The notes under the pieces: generated by a model
Database searches by the model: none
Told to the model about the DNA's origin: nothing
Seen by the model: the letters and a program-made list of their open reading frames with translations, nothing else
Assembly (NCBI GenBank): GCA_021234155.1
Contig: JAJEKV010000008.1
Coordinates: 20,743,959 to 20,807,958 of the forward strand
Reading direction: 5' to 3'
Origin: Isoetes taiwanensis
Lineage: Eukaryota; Streptophyta; Lycopodiopsida; Isoetales; Isoetaceae
DNA length: 64,000 nucleotides
In this document: one piece after another, positions 8,591 to 18,747 of the stretch
How positions within the stretch are numbered: the first letter of the stretch is position 1
Layout: each line of letters begins with the position of its first letter
Program-made: the position numbers and the translations under genes

Positions 8591-9119
8591 GTGATGATGT
8601 AGGCATCAGTAGTCTTTCGAGCTCTTGGATCTTTTCTTGCAGCTGCCCTATCACCAATTTGGACTTGTCCACTTCGTATCTCAAAGAAGTTTCCCTCCCC
8701 AAGCCGTCATTCCTTTCCTTCATCACAGTGGAGTAATGAAGCGAGAGAAAAAAGAGCTGCTGGTTTAAGTTATAATTCTCTTGTGACAATCGGAAGCAGC
8801 TCATCTCAAGGAACTCAGATTCGATTCGAATGCCTTCATCCTCTCTCAATCTCTCACAATATCCCAAGAGGCCGAGTTACCGCCACCACAAAAATCGGAC
8901 TAAACTTGAAACGTCCCGAAATGACGGTTTCTTGCCACTCAACGGATCCAATGGATATAAACTGCCATCCGCCCAGATGTCGACACTTTTTGAGCCTGCA
9001 AGACACAACATGTCGAGGTCTAAGTTCTTATTTTTTAGACCTCCTTTTTTGCGATTGAAGACTGGAGCATATTCGTGAGTCAGTTGGATCCTTATCCACA
9101 CATTATTTGGAGCTTCCAT
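8553..9119 (-). pseudogene. T-family coiled-coil gene (better-preserved copy)
   Basis: On the minus strand from the ATG at 9119 it reads MEAPNNVWIRIQLTHEYAP, then SVDIWADGSLYPLDPLSGK and SSLVRFLWW. An in-frame stop near 8878 is followed by CERLREDEGIRIESEFLEMS, LSQENYNLNQQLFFL and GQLQEKIQELERLL, ending at ~8553. That gives about 190 residues: an N-terminal part without a recognised fold, then a long coiled-coil. The full-length element carries the same gene at 25636-25990 with more damage. A TATA box in the same orientation is at 9272-9287 (TATGTATAAAAGCATG reading minus). I do not recognise a transposase (no DDE/D signature seen), so this may be cargo. Confidence 0.5.
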
Positions 9120-9271
9120 ACCGCGTGGATCGCGACGGGCGCTAAATGAAGGTGTACAATTTGTATGCCCCAAAGACAATTAAGCCGTGTGAGCCGAACG
9201 TCCGCATTAACCTCGTTTTTGAAATTTGCAACGTGCATATGGAAATCGAAAAGTCCATTCTCCTACAATCC

Positions 9272-9287
9272 ATGCTTTTATACATAA
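9272..9287 (-). promoter_or_regulatory. TATA box of T-family gene
   Basis: Read on the minus strand, GTATAAAAGCATGG precedes the ATG at 9119 by ~155 bases. The same box is conserved in the full-length element at 25471-25480 and in the fragment at ~15720. Confidence 0.5.
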
Positions 9288-9834
9288 GCAAATTCAAAAT
9301 TCGAATTGTAGGGGGGCAGGAAGCCCAGATTGGGATGAAGTAAAGATCCCTACATTTAACTTTAAAGCGCAATCGCAAACCTCGAACGAAAAGTTCGATA
9401 CAAAGCTTCAACCTACACATTCAAATTTTGAAATGTAGAAGGCGGGAAGCTTGTATGGCCATGGCCTCTAAATGAAAATAGCGCAAGACAAGAATCGGTG
9501 ATGCGCATGCTTGGTATCTGACAAACCAAGAGACACCGTCATGAGTTGCCGGTATGCTATAATGCAAGTGGCTGTTTAGAAGCGCCACGTGTTGCATCAA
9601 TCTGTCTGACAACCAACAAAATTAAATACATATGGCGCCATAAATGTGCGATCCCCCTTATTCTGGGAGAATATTCCAAGCAAATCTGTAATTATGAGAG
9701 TTTGGTATCCTAAGTGGCATGGGAAAAAAGGAGCGAAAATATGACGTGGAATGGCTGATAGGAGGCCATTTTGAGACCCCAAATCCCCAAGGAGCGGAAA
9801 TATGACGTGGAATGGCTGATAGGAGGCCATTTTA

Positions 9835-10075
9835 GTTCATAAAACATAATATAACTTGGAATGATACATATTTTATATGCAAATGGGAGACTATTGATGA
9901 GGGACTTGGTGTTATTATCTATTGACAACAAACAAGAAAGTGGATCACACCATGCGAATTTAGTATATTCCAACCTTTTAGCTTATACAAAATTCGATTG
10001 ATGTGATCTTTGTGGAAAAAGATGACTTCCTATAGTAAAATTACTTTGATTATCTTTTAATAAAAGAAATATATA
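9835..10075 (-). repeat. T-family hairpin satellite, part 1 (split by Helitron)
   Basis: The sequence is the reverse complement of about 27068-27310. It contains hairpin copy 9 at 9943-10008: GATCACACCATGCGAATT pairing with AATTCGATTGATGTGATC. It continues at 13859 after the Helitron. Confidence 0.75.
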
Positions 10076-10079
10076 CTAG

Positions 10080-11290
10080 AAACGTGTGCCCGGCGATGCC
10101 GGGCATTAGTCATCGACGTGTGGAATGGTTGGTGTAATGGATGGTTATAAAATGTAATTATCTACATCTTTATATAAATATATATACATTTATTTATATG
10201 TAATCAGGATATATCATCTACATGCACAAATCTATAAACCAAAATCCTAAGACCCAAAACCAAAAGCTCTAAATTTGTGGTGTGAAGACATTGTTGATAT
10301 CATTGCATGAGCTTCATATTACATCCTAGAATTCATAAGAGGACAAAGCCATAACATCTAAACTGTAAACAAACCATGCCATAACTTCTAAACTTTAAAC
10401 AAAACCATTGTCGGGCTTTGATTAACACTTGTCATGTTTTGATTCATAATGATTGTTTAGTAGTTCCATTTGGACTTGAATTGGTGTAGAAATTGGAGTT
10501 GTTTGTGCATATTGATAGAATATGTTTCCTAACTTAGCAAGGTATTGAACAAAATAATTGCATTAAATGATACCTGAAATAATAACAAAGCTTAGTTGCG
10601 GTGAGTGTGTGGTTGTGAAATGCATGTATGGCAATATATGTTTTAGGTGTAATAGGGAAATGGCTTCTTGTGCATCAATCGGCCCAGATTTGCAGGAAAC
10701 GGTCTTCTGGTACAACAGTTCCATGGAAAAAGAAGAAACTTACCGCCGGGTTTAGCATTCAACTTTCATGATCCAGATCTCTTTATAGGAAAGCCCCCTT
10801 AACAATAGTTATTAGTGCCTTTCTCCGCTATTTCTTGACTATTTCAGCATCTCTTATAAGGAGAGACAAAGCCAAGCATCATTTAAAACAATAAGACAAT
10901 AGATTTCATACGGGAGAAAGCCAAAGGTAGTATTATACCAAGCAAAGATTCCAGGTAATACTGTATTTTATCTTTGAATCTTCTTTGATCTCAATCTTCT
11001 ACCTTTTGATATGCTTTGGAAACAGCACCACAAAAGTAACCTAATAAAATTACAGCATGTAGGCTATTTCCGCTCAACGACTTCTTTCGAAATAAAACAA
11101 AGTGGCTTCTCATTAACTCAAATATGAAATGAAAAACAATTTCTAAATGTACCAAAGACATCTCATGCTTGTTTCACCATGTTAAAACTCCAAGTAATGG
11201 CTCCATGCAGGATTGCTTTAGGCCCTACCAGAGACCTGCAAGGGCATATTTTTATAATCGAAATACATAATGGATTTTAGCTGTTAGTAT
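10080..11290. other. Helitron interior without recognised gene
   Basis: The stretch is AT-rich with only short frames, such as a cysteine-containing one at 10567-10755 that has no recognisable domain. A tandem duplication TRCCATAACWTCTAAACT lies at ~10347-10400. Confidence 0.4.
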
Positions 11291-11292
11291 AC

Positions 11293-11735
11293 CTAAGCCT
11301 GCCAGCTCACCAGATAAATCAAATATGTCAAATGGGCATCAAATAACCTACTTGTGCTGACCAAATGTAGTCTGCATTTACTTGAAGATTGCCTGATCAC
11401 CAACTTGCTAATGTTTATGTCACTAAACTCCATAACATGGTATCCAATAATGCCTAATATGTGAGAGATCAAATTATCAGTTGCTCCAAGGCATGTGATT
11501 ATTGACATCAATCTAGATAAAGGGTTTTGACCTTTAGCACATCCTGCAAATAGATCAGCCCAACTATGTATTTTAAATATGTGCCTTGCAAAATTGTTGA
11601 TTTTGAGACCACAATCCTCCTCCAAAGAACAGGCTCTATAGAAGCACCTTGCAAAGCAGATGCAGTCTTACATTCCTTGACATAAAGTAGAAACATCAAT
11701 GGATGTTGTTGAGCTTCAAATAAAACCACTGCATC
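11293..11735 (-). pseudogene. Captured host gene fragment in Helitron (two putative exons)
   Basis: Minus strand. A GATGCAG acceptor-like site at ~11731 precedes VVLFEAQQHPLMFLLYVKEC...IEPVLWRR. After a TATTTGCAG acceptor at ~11545 comes CAKGQNPLSRLMSIITCLGA, continuing HVMEFSDINISKLVIRQSS. The two segments have conserved-protein composition and plausible splice borders, typical of Helitron gene capture. They may belong to the same gene as the exon at 12667-12783. I cannot name the gene. Confidence 0.4.
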
Positions 11736-11764
11736 ACCAATAAATATAAATGGACATTAGCGAC

Positions 11765-12537
11765 GCACTATAACATGTGCATAATAGATGATACACTAAG
11801 AAACTATTAAATGCATCAATCTATGTATAACTTCTAAGACAATATGGCTATATCAAAATAGTGCCAGATGGTTATGTCAACTTACTGCATGTCAAAACAG
11901 GATATCCACTCCTCCTTCAAATTTGTTGCTGAATTTTTAAGATCTGGAAAGACTTACATAAACCGCACTAAAATATGCTTGCTTGCTACTACCTAATAAG
12001 AGCTCGCCAAGATAGCATACGATGCACTATAACATGTGCATAATAGATGATACACTAAGAAACTATTAAATGCTTTAATTTGTGTATAACTTCTAAGACA
12101 TTATGGCTATATCAAAATAGTGCCAGATGGTTATGTCAACTTACAGCACATCGAAACAGGATATCCACTCCTCCTTCATATTTGTTGCTGAATTTTCAAG
12201 ATCTGGAAAGGCTCACGTAAACCCCACTAAATATGCCTGCTTGCTACTACCTAATAAGAGCTCACCAAGATAGCATATAATGCACTATAACATGTGCATA
12301 ATAGATGATACACTAAGAAACTATTAAATGCATTAATCTGTGTATAACTTCTAAGACACTATGCTATATCAAAATAATGCCAGATGGTTATGTCAACTTA
12401 CTGCACATCGAAACAGGATATCCACTCCTCCTTCACATTTGTTGCTGAATTCTCAAGATCTGAAAAGACTTACATAAACCGCACTAAAATATGCATGCTT
12501 GCTACTACCTAATAAGAGCTCGCCAAGATAGCATAGC
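11765..12537 (+). repeat. Three ~258-bp tandem repeats
   Basis: Units start with GCACTATAACATGTGCATAA at 11765, 12024 and 12282 and end with AGCTCRCCAAGATAGCATA. They are more than 90% similar by eye. They lie in an intron-like position between the captured exons. Confidence 0.9.
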
Positions 12538-12666
12538 ATTTTGCAATTCCTCCCTATTATCCTTTCACTTGTATAATTAGCCCATCCCAAATACTGAACA
12601 AACTTATTCTCTAATCATCATAACAATGAACTAGATTTGTCATAAAAAAGTATTGGAAATATGTAC

Positions 12667-12783
12667 CTTCTTGTAGTTTACATCAAAAATAATAAAGCCT
12701 TGCATTTTCACTTTCCCAGAAGGGCATAACATTCACGGTCTTTACATCAGAGCCGCATTCCAGTGCCCTTATCAATTCCAACC
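12667..12783 (-). pseudogene. Captured exon, 39 codons
   Basis: Minus strand. The acceptor TTTGTTCAG ends at 12784, and the donor AAG|GTACAT is at 12667. The exon is exactly 117 nt and open: GLELIRALECGSDVKTVNVM followed by PFWESENARLYYFDVNYKK. The clean splice signals and composition show a real exon of a host gene, captured by the Helitron. The gene family is not recognised. Confidence 0.55.
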
Positions 12784-13780
12784 CTGAACAAATAAGAAGG
12801 GCAAAATGATCACAAACCCCTCTAAATTGCAGAAGAAATGAAGAAGAAAAACGAAGAGTGTAGCTTTTTGAACGTAGTAAGTCCGGCACTTGCTCTAAAG
12901 CTTATGAGAACTTGGAAATAGAGACCCAGAAGGGAAAGGGCTTGATAGATAAACAAAGGAGCTCCTTCTATGTCACGCCCTGTTAACAAAGAAAAGGAGC
13001 CACCTCGCCCTTGCCGTTTATGCCCAGACTATGAAGATCATATCAATTTCTTGTGTAACATCCTTGGACTGGATCCAGATTCCATTTTTAATGCAATAGA
13101 CATGAGCTGCAGCAATAGACAGGTATTAAAAGACAGATTTAAACATGGCATCCATGACTGTAGCTAATCAGATTGAATCTAGAAAGGTACCCATTACTGT
13201 AAAAAATATTATAGCGGTGACAGAAATTTACTTGCTGTTGTTTATCAAACCGGAAGCTGACTGCGATTTGTCCATCCATATTGCATTATATTGGGAACTT
13301 GTTTTCTTAGACAAAGAAATGAATAGTATTATGTATACAAAATGGCACAAAGAAGAAAAAAGAGAAGGAAAGCAGAGCAGTTGAACGTACAGATGTAGAG
13401 CGGCAGTCAGAGATCAAAGACGGTCCATACTCTTCAAATGACGCATTACATCCCTTCCAACCATCTGGTGGGAAGAAAGCCCACAACTCTTAAACAAATC
13501 TGATAGAAACAAACGATTTCACATTTGGACGTAAACCAGCAAGGCATCGCAAAAATCTTGGAGCAAGATAATGGAGCTAAGAGAGCCATAGTCCTCAATT
13601 TCAAATCAGCCACAGCTCAACCTCAAGAACGCAACTCTAAGGCACCAAGATGCTGACGGAAAATTTGGTAGAAGAAGCAATCAAGAATCATACGATAATG
13701 GCCATTTCAAATTCGCATTAAATGCCCGGAACCTCCGTTCTGCAAGCGGAGCCGCAAGCGCAAAGGGAACGCCGCATGCG
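12784..13780. other. Helitron 5' half, no firm gene
   Basis: Small frames occur, for example 12970-13167 on + with CRLCPDYEDHINFLCNILG and 13145-13384, but none has a recognisable domain or splice context. They may be further captured pieces. Confidence 0.35.
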
Positions 13781-13785
13781 CAAAG

Positions 13786-13818
13786 GGAACGCCGCATGCG
13801 TCTGCACGGCGGCGTTCC
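13786..13818 (-). repeat. Helitron 5'-subterminal inverted repeat
   Basis: GGAACGCCGC at 13786-13795 pairs with GCGGCGTTCC at 13809-13818, 40 bases from the Helitron 5' end. The left arm is part of a direct duplication (GCGCAAAGGGAACGCCGCAT twice at ~13758-13797). Confidence 0.7.
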
Positions 13819-13858
13819 AGGCACAAATACCAAGTACATCCCATTTTAATAAATAAGA

Positions 13859-14335
13859 TGTGTCTTATTTGAAGTTAAGTGTGGATATGTGACGTGCTCA
13901 TTTATTGATAAAGTGTTTGCTTTTTGAAAAAGGCTAATAACTTTATGTACTACTAGAGTTGGTAAAGTATTTTAGATGCAAATGGGATGCTTGATGTGAT
14001 CCTTCTTAAAAAAGGATATGCTCTTTGAAAAGGACTAATAACTTTATGCACTTAGGGTGGTAAAGCATTAAATGAGAAGGGGTACTTGTGTTTAATTTTA
14101 ATTTGACAACAAATAAGAAAGTGGATCACACGATGCGAATTTAGTGTGTTCCATTTTTGTTGCATATGTACTATTCGCTTGGTGTGATCCTTCTTGAAAA
14201 CTAATATGCTCTTTGAAAAGGGATAATGACTTATGTACTTAAGAGTGGTAAAGCATTTTTAAAGGAATCTGTTGTGAAAAGTAGTCAAAGACTTCTTGTA
14301 TTAGAGGTATCTAAACACAAACACCATAACACAGT
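13859..14335 (-). repeat. T-family hairpin satellite, part 2
   Basis: This is the reverse complement of ~26040-27067. It includes hairpin copy 10 at 14123-14190 (GGATCACACGATGCGAAT with ATTCGCTTGGTGTGATCC) and a half copy near 13996 (GATGTGATCCTTCTT). Confidence 0.75.
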
Positions 14336-14635
14336 ATAGTAAAAAAACACATGTACAGTAATATATGTACAGTAAAAAAACAAGTTAGGTATTCAAATGG
14401 AATTAGAAGCAAAAACTTTTTACATTCAAAATTTTTTATGGCCGTATGGCTTTACATCAGAACATCATTTTGTAAATTTAAATGCCCGGAGGCTTCAACT
14501 ATTCACAACAAAAAAGCCCGGAGGCTTGCAGTCATATGGTAAGAAGTTGGAGGCAAGCTGGAAGCTAAGCTGGAGGCAAGCTGGAGTGTAAGAACAAGGA
14601 AAAAAAAAAAAAGAGGTGCTCTGCCCTAACAAATT

Positions 14636-15068
14636 TCATTCATCTGCTTCACCATCTGCAAAACAAAAAAATAAGAAATAACCGTTAGTTGAATGCTTAA
14701 GAAAAGAAAGTAAACATGCATGTACCATTTAGCAACGCCATGAGCTCCTCGAAGTCAGCGGATTCGTCTTCAACTTCTTCATCTTCTTCATCATCTTCGG
14801 CTTCTTCTCCTTCGGTAGACCACTCATTCTCTGAAGAATCTCCTATCCAGCCTTCAAGAATACCTGTGATGAACTCCTGCTCCGAAATTTCCTCTGATTC
14901 CTCATTCTCTGATTCCTCGTCAAAGGAATCAGAGGAATCAGAGGAATCAGAGGCATTCAGAGCAAGGACCGTGGGCAGCGGAGGGAACTGCGGAGGGAAC
15001 ACCTCTTCCAGCCGTAATAGGCGCCTCTTGGAGGACACCTCCGGCTCTTCCGTAGCTGATCTCTTCAT
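14636..15068 (-). CDS. Small acidic Ser/Glu-rich protein, two exons
   Basis: Minus strand. ATG at 15068 opens MKRSATEEPEVSSKRRLLRL, then EEVFPPQFPPLP, a Ser-Asp run (ASDSSDSSDSFDEESENEES), ITGILEGWIGDSSENEW and a highly acidic segment (EEAEDDEEDEEVEDESADFE) ending ELMALLN. Exon 1 ends AATG|GTACATGC at 14726, and an acceptor TTTTGTTTTGCAG leads to exon 2 at 14655. This gives a junction codon and DGEADE before the stop at 14636-14638. The product is ~121 residues, intact. KRSA...SKRR could be a nuclear signal. Acidic, serine-rich and probably nuclear; family unknown. It sits between T-family fragments and may have been carried there. Confidence 0.55.
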
Positions 15069-15259
15069 GGCGATGGACTAGCGAAATTGGGCGAAGGATC
15101 TAGCGAAGATTGGGCGGAGATTGGGGGGAGAATGGGCGCCAATCTAGGCTGGAATAGATATAGGCTGGATTAGACGTGAAAATCGTAGGAATGATTCAAT
15201 TCCAAATCCTATCAACCATCATTACATGCCATTATGTGCATGTCTCGAAATTTGAGCCA

Positions 15260-15367
15260 TATCCAATATCTTCCTTTTTTAACCTTATTCCTAAATATCC
15301 AATATCTTCCTTTTTTAACCTTATTCCTAAATATCCAATATCTTCCTTTTTTAACCTTATTCCTAAA
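15260..15367 (+). repeat. 36-bp minisatellite, three units
   Basis: ATCCAATATCTTCCTTTTTT plus AACCTTATTCCTAAAT is repeated three times without change at 15260, 15296 and 15332. Confidence 0.95.
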
Positions 15368-15544
15368 CCTATATGATTCGAGTTTAACCTGAAAATGAAC
15401 ACCGATATAATTCGAATTTAACATACTATTTAATACCAAGATGCTACGTCACACTATGTCGATAATTGGGATTTAAAAAAAAAACTCCAAACCCTCCTCG
15501 AGAAAACCACGTAAGTGCCGACCTCACTTGTGTTTAAGTTTAAT

Positions 15545-16181
15545 TTGACAACAAGCAACTTCCATACTGCGTGGATCGCACGGTAGCGAAATGAAGGTGT
15601 ACAATTTTTTTGTGCCCCAACACAATTAAACCGTGAGCCGAACGTCCGCATTTCAAACCTCGTTTTTGAAATTTGCAACGTGCATATGGAAATCGAAAAG
15701 TCCATTCTCCTACAATCCATGCTTTTATACATTAAGCAAATTCAAATTTCGAATTGTAGGGGGCGGGAAGCCTGTATTAGGATGAAGTGAAGATCGGTTA
15801 AGGCGCAGCCGCAACACCTCGAAATGAAAGTCTGGTCTGATACAAAGCTTCAACCTACACATTCAAATTTTGAAATGTAGAAGGTGGTGACGCGCACGCT
15901 TGGTATCTGACAAACCAAGAGACACCGTCATGAGTTGCCGATATGCTATAATGCAAGTGGCATTTTAGAAGCGCCACGTGTTGCATCAGTCTGTTTGACA
16001 ACCAACAGAATTAAATACATATGGCGCCATGAATGTGCAATCCCCCTTATTCTGGAAGAATATTCCAAGCAAATCTGTAATTATGAGAGTTTGGTATCCT
16101 AGGTGGCATGGGAAAAAAGGAGCGGAAATATGACGTGGAATGGCTGATAGGAGGCCATTTTGAGACCCCAAATCCGCCCTA
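15545..16181 (-). mobile_element. T-family terminus fragment
   Basis: This is the reverse complement of 24771-~25650. It ends in a complete terminus, GACCCCAAATCCGCCC plus TA at 16180-16181. At 15545 a satellite segment (TTTAATTTGACAACAAG) is joined directly to the gene start region, a deletion junction. Together with 9835-10075 and 13859-14335 it is probably one element broken by the Helitron and a deletion. Confidence 0.7.
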
Positions 16182-16187
16182 ATGTGT

Positions 16188-18747
16188 GACTCTACCGATT
16201 TAAGGATGGATCTAAACTTGAAGGATCCATATCGAACAACATAATAAATTGTTTACATCTATGTGAAATTTTGCTCTAATGTCTTGGTATGCTGAACAAT
16301 CCAATAGAACGTGCTGCTCATCTTCAACCTCATGCCAGTCACATAAAGTACATATTCTTTCATCTCGTGCAACAGAAGCCCATCTCCCAGTCTCAATATT
16401 TAAATGATGTGAGCATGTTCTATAGCGTGCTATTATTTTCCTCAAGAACAAGGGAATGTGTGCTCTTACATACCGCTGATCCGTATAAGTGAGCATCGGA
16501 TTTATTTCAGTGGAATAAAAGGTCATTCTGGTACCTTTTTTTAGCCATATTCGTTCCAGTGCTTTTTGTTGTACGAGATCTTTAGCACCAGCTTCCGTGT
16601 CAGGCCAACTCGCTAGATCTATCCCCCAGCGTCCTGCCCAATTCAGTACATCCTTATACCACCCTGAGTCCATAGAATGCAGCAATGCTTGCCTTGAAAG
16701 CCTCTCATCATTCTGCTGCCACACCCGATTTACAAAGTTTATAGTCTGGAAGAGGGCTTCTGCTTCTAGCGGAATTAACCCAGTTTCTGCCAATAGGACT
16801 GCATATGGTGTTTGTGCCTTTATGCCCATCTCCTCTCTTATGAATAGCTTCAATACTTGCTTTTTGAGCCCCCATTGCTGAAGAGATGCATTATAACACT
16901 TCAGAGCCGCCTTGCCTCCTGTTACGCGTCTTTTGATGCATTATGTCCATGAATACTTGGCTGAAAAATCAATGCACAAATACTTAAAGCATTCTACTGT
17001 CTCGAGCTCCTCTCCTTGATAATAGAAAGTCAAGCCGGTCGTAAATGCCTACAACCATGATTTTTTATTTTGTCAAATTAACCTGCATATGCCTTGCTTT
17101 GCAAAAGAGGGCCACTCGGTCGAGATGTGCTTGCAACCCTTCCTTTTTATCCGCAATGAGTACTACGTCATCGGCATACAGTAGCAACTAGACTACGTAA
17201 TCTCCCAACCGGGTACCTGCCTGGTTATTGTCTCTCAGCCATGCATCATTTTCATCAATATACAATCCGAAGAGAGTGGATGATAATGGACATCCTTGAC
17301 GGACTCCTATGGTGCTGTGAATTTCCAGATCCATATCCCTGGATAGTTTTACTTTTACTTCCGCATATAATTTGGATACTGCCGGCCCCTCTGATTGACT
17401 GAGGGATATTCAATTGCTCCATTCGTTCTCCTAAATCTTTTCTGGGCACTTTATCAAATGCTTTTGTAAAATCTATGAATCCAAGAAATAATGCCTTCCT
17501 TGGCCTTTTAGCACCCTCAATGCAAGAGCATAGTCTAATGTGCTATGGTTCTGCCTGAAACCAGCCTGGTACAATGATCTCAAGCCATGCTCTTCTGTAC
17601 ATGCGCTCAATTTTTTCTCCAAGAGCGATCCTAACAACTTGGAAAAGGTGCTTCGTATTAGGATGGTCCTATAATTACTTGCATTCATTTTGTCTCCTAA
17701 TTTATGGATCGGGTGGATCCTATTTAGTTTCCAAGCCTCTGGAAGACCATTCTTTACTGCCTGATTCAGCATGTCTGTTACTATTTGCAATGTATTTTTG
17801 CTGCTCCATTTCAATAACTCTATACATAGGCCCTCCAGATCGGGTGCCTTCCCATTAGCCATGTGTTTAAGAGCAAAACTGATATCTTCTACTGTAAAGA
17901 TGTCCTCTCTACATTCTACTGCCGCCATGATGTTTGCTTCTGGGCAATTATATACTGAATTAACTAGTTGTGCAAGGTCATCCATATTTAGACTATGTTG
18001 AGCTGGTTTCTTCTGGACCGTATTCCAAAAGGCTTTGGGATTTTCAGAAAGTTTCCTACTTAAATCTTCTTGTTTCTTATGCATGAAGGCTCTCTTTTTG
18101 CTTCTTAGCAAATTCCTATACCATCGTGGCTTCTTAATGCATCCCTGTGGGAGCTTTGATCTCGCTTCCTTGCATTCTAAATCCCACAAGCTATTACACG
18201 GTTTTCGCCTGCAATTGCTCTTTGTTTGGCCAAAAATTTCATATGCTGCTGCAATAAAACCTGATATGAGCCTTGAGTCCTGCTCAACATTATCCTGCCA
18301 ATCGGCGCCTTCTAGCTTTTCGTCTAAACGCTTTTTGTATGCGTCGCTCTTCTTATAATCTATTTTGAATCTGGGATGTCTTTTATGCGCATCAGGCTTC
18401 TCATGGTTTTGCATCTGAATCTCCAAGAGCAATGAAGCATGGTCTGATTTTGGTGCCTTCTCTCCAATTGCAAAAGAGTGAATTATGTTTGGATCTTTGG
18501 CAAGAGCATAGTCCACTACCGAAGCTCCTGTATATGTAAAGCAAGTGTTTGCATTGGATACTTTGCTATCCCATTTAGGATCTTTAGATCACATACTGTC
18601 CCAAGTTCCAACAACTGTGAGCCTTGTTGATTGGTACCAAGGTCTGCAGAGTTACGTGTGAAGGAGACATCATGTGATTCGTCCAGAAGGAGATCATTCG
18701 ATGTGTCATAGGTCACTGATTGCATATTAGCTGTTCTTGCATTGAAT
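16188..18747 (-). mobile_element. L1-like LINE, 5'-truncated copy
   Basis: On the minus strand this copy matches the LINE at 48111-50790 closely by eye. It holds the end of the endonuclease (from ARTANMQSVTYDTSNDLLLD), RT, and the C-terminal CTLCDWHEVEDEQHVLLDC region. It is truncated at 18747 on the 5' side and near 16188 on the 3' side, where a T-family terminus abuts. It has a ~100-bp deletion near 16857 relative to the other copy, plus further frameshifts. The same TAG stop before YADD is present, reading minus at ~17188-17195. Confidence 0.9.
17473..18516 (-). pseudogene. LINE ORF2 fragment: endonuclease end and RT N-part
   Basis: Minus strand, a 347-codon open stretch from MDYALAKDPNIIHSFAIG. 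It contains the APE-endonuclease end motif (SDHASLLLE), then the RT fingers/palm region with DKMNASNYRTILI, LGSLLEKKLSACTEEHGLRS and YQAGFRQNHSTLDYALALR. A frameshift at ~17505 (RVLKGQGRHYFLDS) ends it. RT copies LINE RNA at the nicked target. This copy is dead, and the remainder lies in other frames to 16212. Confidence 0.85.

Larger units (their letters stand above)
8280..9834 (-). mobile_element. T-family DNA element, truncated copy (reverse orientation)
   Basis: 8796-9786 is the reverse complement of 24785-25960 of the full-length T-family element, including its coiled-coil gene and sub-terminal block. The terminus at 9768-9786 keeps GAGACCCCAAATCC but lacks the last bases. A 45-bp piece (GGAGCGGAAATATGACGTGG to GGAGGCCATTTT) is directly duplicated at 9790-9834. 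This copy preserves the gene better than the full-length copy does. Confidence 0.65.
10076..13858 (-). mobile_element. Non-autonomous Helitron, 3.78 kb
   Basis: Read on the minus strand it begins TCTTATTTATTAAAATGGG at 13858 and ends with a GC hairpin (GCCCGGC-ATC-GCCGGGC), eight bases, then CTAG at 10076. It sits precisely between A and T with no target duplication. All of these are Helitron hallmarks. The empty site is in the window: CAAATAAGACACA|TATATATTT at 27067/27068 matches the joined flanks. No Rep/helicase frame is visible, so it is non-autonomous. It holds captured exons and a 258-bp triplicate. Confidence 0.88.

Noticed and set aside
1-9834. Endogenous giant virus (hairpin-terminated genes, histone)
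   Set aside because: The hairpin rule and a histone gene recall giant viruses. However, no core viral gene (capsid, polymerase, packaging ATPase, helicase) is visible, and the hairpins are also satellite parts of a TIR element. I keep it only as an analogy.
14716-15081. Serine-rich + strand frame
   Set aside because: It is the antisense of the acidic minus-strand gene at 14636-15068, which has a splice donor and acceptor that match in phase. Glu/Asp codons read as Ser on the other strand.
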